This document shows positions 38,804-42,851 of a stretch of 42,851 bases of DNA, one piece after another. A program made the position numbers and the translations under genes. Source of the stretch: DATKPE01 sp035524335 (GTDB lineage: Bacteria > Bacteroidota > Ignavibacteria > UBA10030 > SZUA-254); assembly GCA_035524335.1 (NCBI GenBank), contig DATKPE010000014.1, positions 1 through 42,851 of the forward strand. Reading direction: 5' to 3'. The notes beneath the pieces were generated by a model. It was given only the letters and a program-made list of their open reading frames with translations. It was not told where the DNA came from and did not search any database. The first letter of the stretch is position 1. Each line of letters begins with the position of its first letter.

Positions 38804-39305
38804 GTGATTCAACTGGCTGAGACTCGGGGCAATGTGGCAGTAGTATGCCGGGTGATGGGCTACAGCAGAGACAGCTTGTAGCTGTTCGAGGAACTTCACA
38901 GGACCGACGGTGAACAAGGGCCGCAGGCCTCCCGCACGGCAGGCCGAACGAAATAAACCGCACAAACCCCGTCGTTGAAGAGACCGTGGCTTCAATGGCG
39001 ATCGAAATACCTGTCAAGGGTCACGTCCGTGCATCCAACGACCTGACACAGCGGGAATCAGCGTTTGCCCTGCGCTTTGCGTAATATCTGTGTACACCAT
39101 GTTTTGAAATATTTGTCAATCGCCTCAGCACGCTGGAGGAAACGTCAGCACACGAAGAGCTGAACCACACCGAAAACCAACTGCCGGCCCTGGAGAGTCG
39201 CAAAGATCAGGCGGCGCCGTCGGTGAGATCGGGAAGGAGCATCCAGGCTGTCTCGGCTTCCGGGATACATGGTATGCCGGGACGATCAGTAGCATTTTGG
39301 AATGA
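38804..39305 (+). pseudogene. Decayed IS481-family transposase (N-terminal half)
   Basis: Translating the plus strand with frame changes recovers consecutive pieces of an IS481-type transposase. Frame 1 gives VIQLAETRGNVAVVCRVMGY and SRDSL, stop (38879), then LFEELHRTDGEQGPQASRTA. A shift gives NPVVEETVASMAIEIPVKGH and VRASNDLTQR. Another gives AGISVCPALCV (from 39045). Another gives FEIFVNRLSTLEETSAHEEL and NHTENQLPALESRK. A last gives GEIGKEHPGCLGFRDTWYAG. Known IS481 members read in the same order: a helix-turn-helix, a 'VANELxxRGxxxSPxGVRxxW' segment, 'LETFKKRLKALE', 'LTEAQ' and 'GEIETEHPGYLGxQDTxYVGT'. At least four frameshifts and two stops exist, and the DDE catalytic half is missing. 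Not functional. Confidence 0.8.
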
Positions 39306-39407
39306 CGGCAGCGGGCCGTCCGCATTATTTCTTTTTTACCGTTTGAATTTTTAATTTTGATATACTACCCCCTATACACATTCTCCCGATGCCACTCAAG
39401 ATATTCC

Positions 39408-39439
39408 CTTCCGGGAGCTTCTGCAATATTTCCCGGAAG
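39408..39439. other. Inverted repeat 3' of the restriction gene
   Basis: CTTCCGGGA and TCCCGGAAG form a perfect 9-bp stem with a 14-nt AT-rich loop, 132 nt beyond the stop of the restriction helicase gene. No T-run follows on the minus strand (TGAGTG...), so it is not a typical terminator. It may be a mobile-element border or a 3' stabilising hairpin. The rest of 39306-39571 is AT-rich with no gene seen. Confidence 0.4.
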
Positions 39440-39571
39440 AACCGCCAACGACTGGCCGTGATATTTGTAGTAATCTCTGAGTGTGAAGGAGTTTAAAGAC
39501 GTGAAATGTTTGTGGGGAAAGAGTGTGGCGAAAGAGGGAATCTGAAAATGTCCTTCTTAACAACGAAACTC

Positions 39572-42500
39572 TCATGGCCTCAACTGTACTGCGTTATCAA
39601 TACATTTTCTCACTTCGCTTTGCTGAAACGCAATATCAAACGACCAGACACCATACGTTCCATCCGCATTCACCGCGTTCACCCACCTATTGGCGGCCTG
39701 GCGTTTTACATCGACCAGCTCGTCATACCCTTTCGTCTCGAGAATCAGCTGAATTGCCGGTGTGGTCTTGAGGCGAATGATAAAATCCGGTACATAGTCG
39801 TGCGGTTGACCATTATTTAAATACGGAATTGAAAATCCGAGGCCGGCGTTCTTAACGAACGCATCAACTGCAGGATGCGTGTCAATAATGTATGCCGCCG
39901 ATTGCTCCCACCGTTTCGTGTCTGCAACGACATAATTTAGATGGCTCTTCACCACTTCCCGCACATCCCTACTCGTCCAAAGATCGACATCGGCAGTTGA
40001 ACCCGGGCCACGATTCAATTCGTACTGGGGCACTTCAGGCGCCTCACCCGATTTCGTATCCGGCTTTATCGCATTAACGAGTCTTTCGATAACCCAACCA
40101 TAATATGGAGAAAGGAACACGTCAATCAATTTCGCCGGCGGAACTGGCTCAACCTTATTGTTTAGATATTCTCTGACAATTGACACAAATTGTGGGAAGA
40201 GCGCATGCACCGGAACTTCACATCCGGGTTGAGTGACATAACTCCTCGTGAGGTCTCTCGCAAGTTCAAAAACCAATTCCTGAAATCTTCGCCCTTCCCG
40301 GTAGGGATTCAACGAGACGTCCACTAATTTTCCCGGCCCCATCAAACTCGGACGTCCTTTATTCGTTGCAACCATTGCCTTCATTTGCACTTCGGGTGGA
40401 ATTTTAAACGGATCCAGCTGAAGCGAAGCCACTGATGAATCTAACACTACCCGGTTTCTAATCGCCTGCCGATACCCCTCGACTCTCGGAAAGGGGATTT
40501 CGAAATTTGCTTTCTGCGGCACGGCGTGAATATGATGGCGTTTCGGCTGAGGCGCTTGCGGCGTGCCCTTATTTTCTTTGAACGGAATAATTTCAAACGG
40601 TACGCCAAAAACTTTTGCGACCTCCTCGGTCATTAATCCATCATCCCTCACCTCATAACTCGCCCTTCGTAACCCTCTGCCGACGACCTGCTCGCAAAGC
40701 AATTGAGACATGAACGGCCTCAAACCGATAATATGTGTCACCGTACTACAATCCCAACCCTCCGTCAACATGCTGACACTCACAATACATCGAATATTTT
40801 TCCCGGGTGGCTCAAGCGGCCGATCGAGCTTCTTTGCCAATTCTTCAAACCCTTCCGGATATATCGGCCGGTCAAGTTTATCTTTGGGCCACTCCAATTT
40901 TCCGACGGTATTCAGCGTATGCCGCATCCAGGATGTTTCATCGCTCTTTGCTTTCTCAGAATCTCCTTCGGAGATGACTTTAGTATCAACACGTATAGTG
41001 TTTATTTGACCATTATTTTGGAACGCCTTAATTCCCAATGGTGGAATTCCATGCGGCGGCTTATTTTCTCCGATCCATTCATAGATAACTTTTGCAATTT
41101 TTGTATTCTTGCAGACAATAATAAATACCGGAGAGCGCTGATCTTCCTTATGTTTTTCCCATGCTACCCGCAATTCCTCCCAGAGTCCGGCCAGCATTGC
41201 TACCGGAGCATTGGCGTATTTGAGAATCGCTTCCGGTTTTGGGCTTTCTTTCTTCGCACCACGCTCTGCAGGTGTTAGTTGTGGCAATATCCACCGCCAG
41301 ATGTTGAAATAGCCGGGAATTTCTTTTCCAGTGGTATCGCGAACGGCAAGTTGAGGTATTTTAACAAGGCCGGATTCTATCGCATCGGTCAAACCAAAAT
41401 CACTCACCACCCAGGGAAACGGCCGATTGGTTTCCTGACCGACTCTGGCAAGAAAGTACGGAGTTGCCGAAAGATCAACACAAAAATTGATACCTCTGTT
41501 TTTATGTAATCTGTCGAGCCCTTCCATCCAGACATTTGCCTCTTTGAAGAAATCTTCACTCGCCTCTGCCTCTCCGAAAATATCGTCTTCAAGATCGTCC
41601 GGTTCGGGTCTGCGTATTCTGTACGCATGATGCGCTTCATCATTAAAGACGAGGATATTCTGTTTCCCGCCGATATCATTTCCCAACACACGATTTATTA
41701 TCGCCGTATCACTTTGGACATATTTCCACGATTCTATTTTAATGCGTTTAATATTCTCGTCTTCATCATTTTCTTCGTCGAGAACAGTTATCATGCCACT
41801 CGCAACCTGACGGGTATAATCCTCAACCGAGAGATACCGCTTGCCGCGGGCTGATGTTGTCTTAGGACCTATGTAAATGTATTCCGGAATCCGAACCGGA
41901 ACTCCCGCTTTGGATACTTTTGCCCCAACCCCGCCGATCTGCACGGTCTGGGGCTCAAACACATGCCAGTTCCACACAACTACCCGGCCATTTGTCAGTT
42001 GGTGGGCCAGATGAGAAGGTACAAGATCCCTGGTGCGATAAATACTCGCTTCACCAAGTTTTGGATCGAGCTCCGCTAATCTGTTTTTGATGGTGATATT
42101 CGGACAAACGACAAGAACAACGTCGGAAAATCGGTTATCCGAGCGGTCGTTTACTTTATTTAGGATGCTCCATGCCGCGAGCATGCCCATCACGGTTGTC
42201 TTACCGGATCCGGTCGCCATTTTGCAGGCATATCGCGTAAAAGCGTTATAACCTTTTTTTCTGCTATCATCACCCGGATCGTCGATAGGAATATCAATTC
42301 CCTGATGAAAATCCTTACGGGCTTCTTTGAGAAAAATGATGGTCTCTACCGCTTCCATCTGGGCAAAAAACAAACGAAAACCTCTCCCATCTCGTTTCCA
42401 GTAGTTGAGCAATTCAAGGGTGGTACGACTAACACCAGGGTATCCTTGGGTCCGCCATTCCTTGATTCTGTCACGAATACGATTGACAAGTTTTAATTCA

Positions 42501-42685
42501 ATTAATGTCCCGAGATCTTCCGCTCCCATAAATTTCGGGTCAGGGCGTGCCGGCTTGTAATAATAACTCGCAGGACGGCGTCCCGGGATTCGCTTGGGTG
42601 GTTCACCTTCGGAGATTTGCCAGTACGATTGCGGTTCTTCGTACGGCTTGTTGATGATTGGTTCAGGGACTTCGAAGTTAGTCAT
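39572..42685 (-). CDS. Type III-like restriction helicase-nuclease (Res subunit, BPTD_3080-like family)
   Basis: A 1037-residue protein. SF2 helicase core: Walker A MATGSGKTTVMG (Lys162), DEAH box at 349-352 (VFNDEAHHAYR) and motif VI VVGRGLRRASYEV. The C-terminus holds a PD-(D/E)xK nuclease: PDFIIRL (Asp967) and LILETKG (Glu983, Lys985). The family acts as the restriction subunit of type III-like systems, translocating on or scanning DNA and cutting unless a partner methyltransferase has modified the site. The start overlaps the stop of an upstream gene by 4 bases (ATGA), as for mod-res pairs. Base composition and codon use are clearly AT-richer than in the rest of the window, and an IS481 relic is adjacent, both signs of horizontal transfer. 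Confidence 0.9.
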   Translation of the reverse strand: MTNFEVPEPIINKPYEEPQSYWQISEGEPPKRIPGRRPASYYYKPARPDPKFMGAEDLGTLIELKLVNRIRDRIKEWRTQGYPGVSRTTLELLNYWKRDGRGFRLFFAQMEAVETIIFLKEARKDFHQGIDIPIDDPGDDSRKKGYNAFTRYACKMATGSGKTTVMGMLAAWSILNKVNDRSDNRFSDVVLVVCPNITIKNRLAELDPKLGEASIYRTRDLVPSHLAHQLTNGRVVVWNWHVFEPQTVQIGGVGAKVSKAGVPVRIPEYIYIGPKTTSARGKRYLSVEDYTRQVASGMITVLDEENDEDENIKRIKIESWKYVQSDTAIINRVLGNDIGGKQNILVFNDEAHHAYRIRRPEPDDLEDDIFGEAEASEDFFKEANVWMEGLDRLHKNRGINFCVDLSATPYFLARVGQETNRPFPWVVSDFGLTDAIESGLVKIPQLAVRDTTGKEIPGYFNIWRWILPQLTPAERGAKKESPKPEAILKYANAPVAMLAGLWEELRVAWEKHKEDQRSPVFIIVCKNTKIAKVIYEWIGENKPPHGIPPLGIKAFQNNGQINTIRVDTKVISEGDSEKAKSDETSWMRHTLNTVGKLEWPKDKLDRPIYPEGFEELAKKLDRPLEPPGKNIRCIVSVSMLTEGWDCSTVTHIIGLRPFMSQLLCEQVVGRGLRRASYEVRDDGLMTEEVAKVFGVPFEIIPFKENKGTPQAPQPKRHHIHAVPQKANFEIPFPRVEGYRQAIRNRVVLDSSVASLQLDPFKIPPEVQMKAMVATNKGRPSLMGPGKLVDVSLNPYREGRRFQELVFELARDLTRSYVTQPGCEVPVHALFPQFVSIVREYLNNKVEPVPPAKLIDVFLSPYYGWVIERLVNAIKPDTKSGEAPEVPQYELNRGPGSTADVDLWTSRDVREVVKSHLNYVVADTKRWEQSAAYIIDTHPAVDAFVKNAGLGFSIPYLNNGQPHDYVPDFIIRLKTTPAIQLILETKGYDELVDVKRQAANRWVNAVNADGTYGVWSFDIAFQQSEVRKCIDNAVQLRP

Positions 42686-42851
42686 AGCCCCAATGCCTGC
42701 ATTATTGCGTCTAGCTTTTCAGTGACTTCAGGGTGAATTTCTTCTGGTTGCATTAACGCCGCAATTTCAAAGTACCTGGTGTACGGTACATTGTGAATTC
42801 CTGCGGCACTTAGAAGTGGTGGGATAAGATTTTCTCTAGCCTTTGTCTCTG
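42682..42851 (-). CDS. C-terminal fragment of the gene upstream of the restriction subunit
   Basis: Only the last 55 codons are in the window, ending TRYFEIAALMQPEEIHPEVT and then EKLDAIMQALGL, stop. Its TGA overlaps the ATG of the restriction gene (ATGA), so the two are cotranslated. In type III-like systems this place is normally held by the DNA methyltransferase or an additional accessory gene. No catalytic motif lies in the visible part, so I do not assign a function. Confidence 0.75.
   Translation of the reverse strand, partial: ETKARENLIPPLLSAAGIHNVPYTRYFEIAALMQPEEIHPEVTEKLDAIMQALGL

Noticed and set aside
38527..39571. CRISPR array or att site next to the restriction module
   Set aside because: No regularly spaced direct repeats and no tRNA or integrase gene are seen; the region is explained by a promoter, the IS481 relic and an isolated inverted repeat.

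Overview
The window is a high-GC bacterial chromosome segment. It most resembles a member of the Bacteroidota/Chlorobiota/Ignavibacteriota (FCB) group. Supporting signs are a very large secreted protein ending in a type IX secretion (T9SS) type A sorting domain with a YPNPFNPST motif, a tricorn-like S41 peptidase, DUF4097 proteins, ECF sigma/anti-sigma pairs and a b6-type/cbb3 respiratory chain. Many starts have a clear AGGAGG-like ribosome binding site, which fits Ignavibacteria/Chlorobi relatives better than classical Bacteroidia. This is inference from gene content; no rRNA or tRNA gene is visible. Nearly everything lies on the minus strand.

Layout from left to right: the N-terminal part of a secreted HYDIN/choice-of-anchor-D-like protein; a tricorn-type peptidase; an ECF sigma / zinc-finger anti-sigma / double TonB-domain lipoprotein operon; pdxB and hrpB; an M13 metallopeptidase with a clean terminator; a strongly folded RNA/terminator element; and a DinB-fold protein. 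From about 26.7 kb down to 13.6 kb runs the centrepiece, an apparent 15-gene respiratory operon. Its order is Rrf2 regulator, GltD-like flavo-iron-sulfur oxidoreductase, ccoS (52 codons), Rieske protein, cytochrome b6-like, subunit IV-like, pentahaem cytochrome c, SafE-like membrane protein, dihaem cytochrome c, ccoN, ccoO, a CcoP-N/CcoQ-like small subunit, ccoG, a 43-residue membrane protein and ccoI. Gaps are mostly under 20 nt, often ATGA overlaps. Together the genes encode a quinol:cytochrome c oxidoreductase, its cytochromes, a cbb3 oxidase and the oxidase assembly factors, under one putative iron-sulfur regulator. No normal CcoP is present; its membrane anchor and haem domain seem to be on separate genes.

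To the right come a second ECF sigma / HEAT-repeat anti-sigma operon with two DUF4097 proteins and a third, divergent DUF4097 gene; an RRM RNA-binding protein; a MOSC / SUI1 / Mug-like glycosylase group; an MFS transporter that may be leaderless; and the large T9SS cargo protein. The last 4 kb is different: it is visibly AT-richer, begins with a decayed IS481-family transposase relic, and carries a type III-like restriction helicase-nuclease whose upstream partner runs off the window. This looks like acquired defence DNA.
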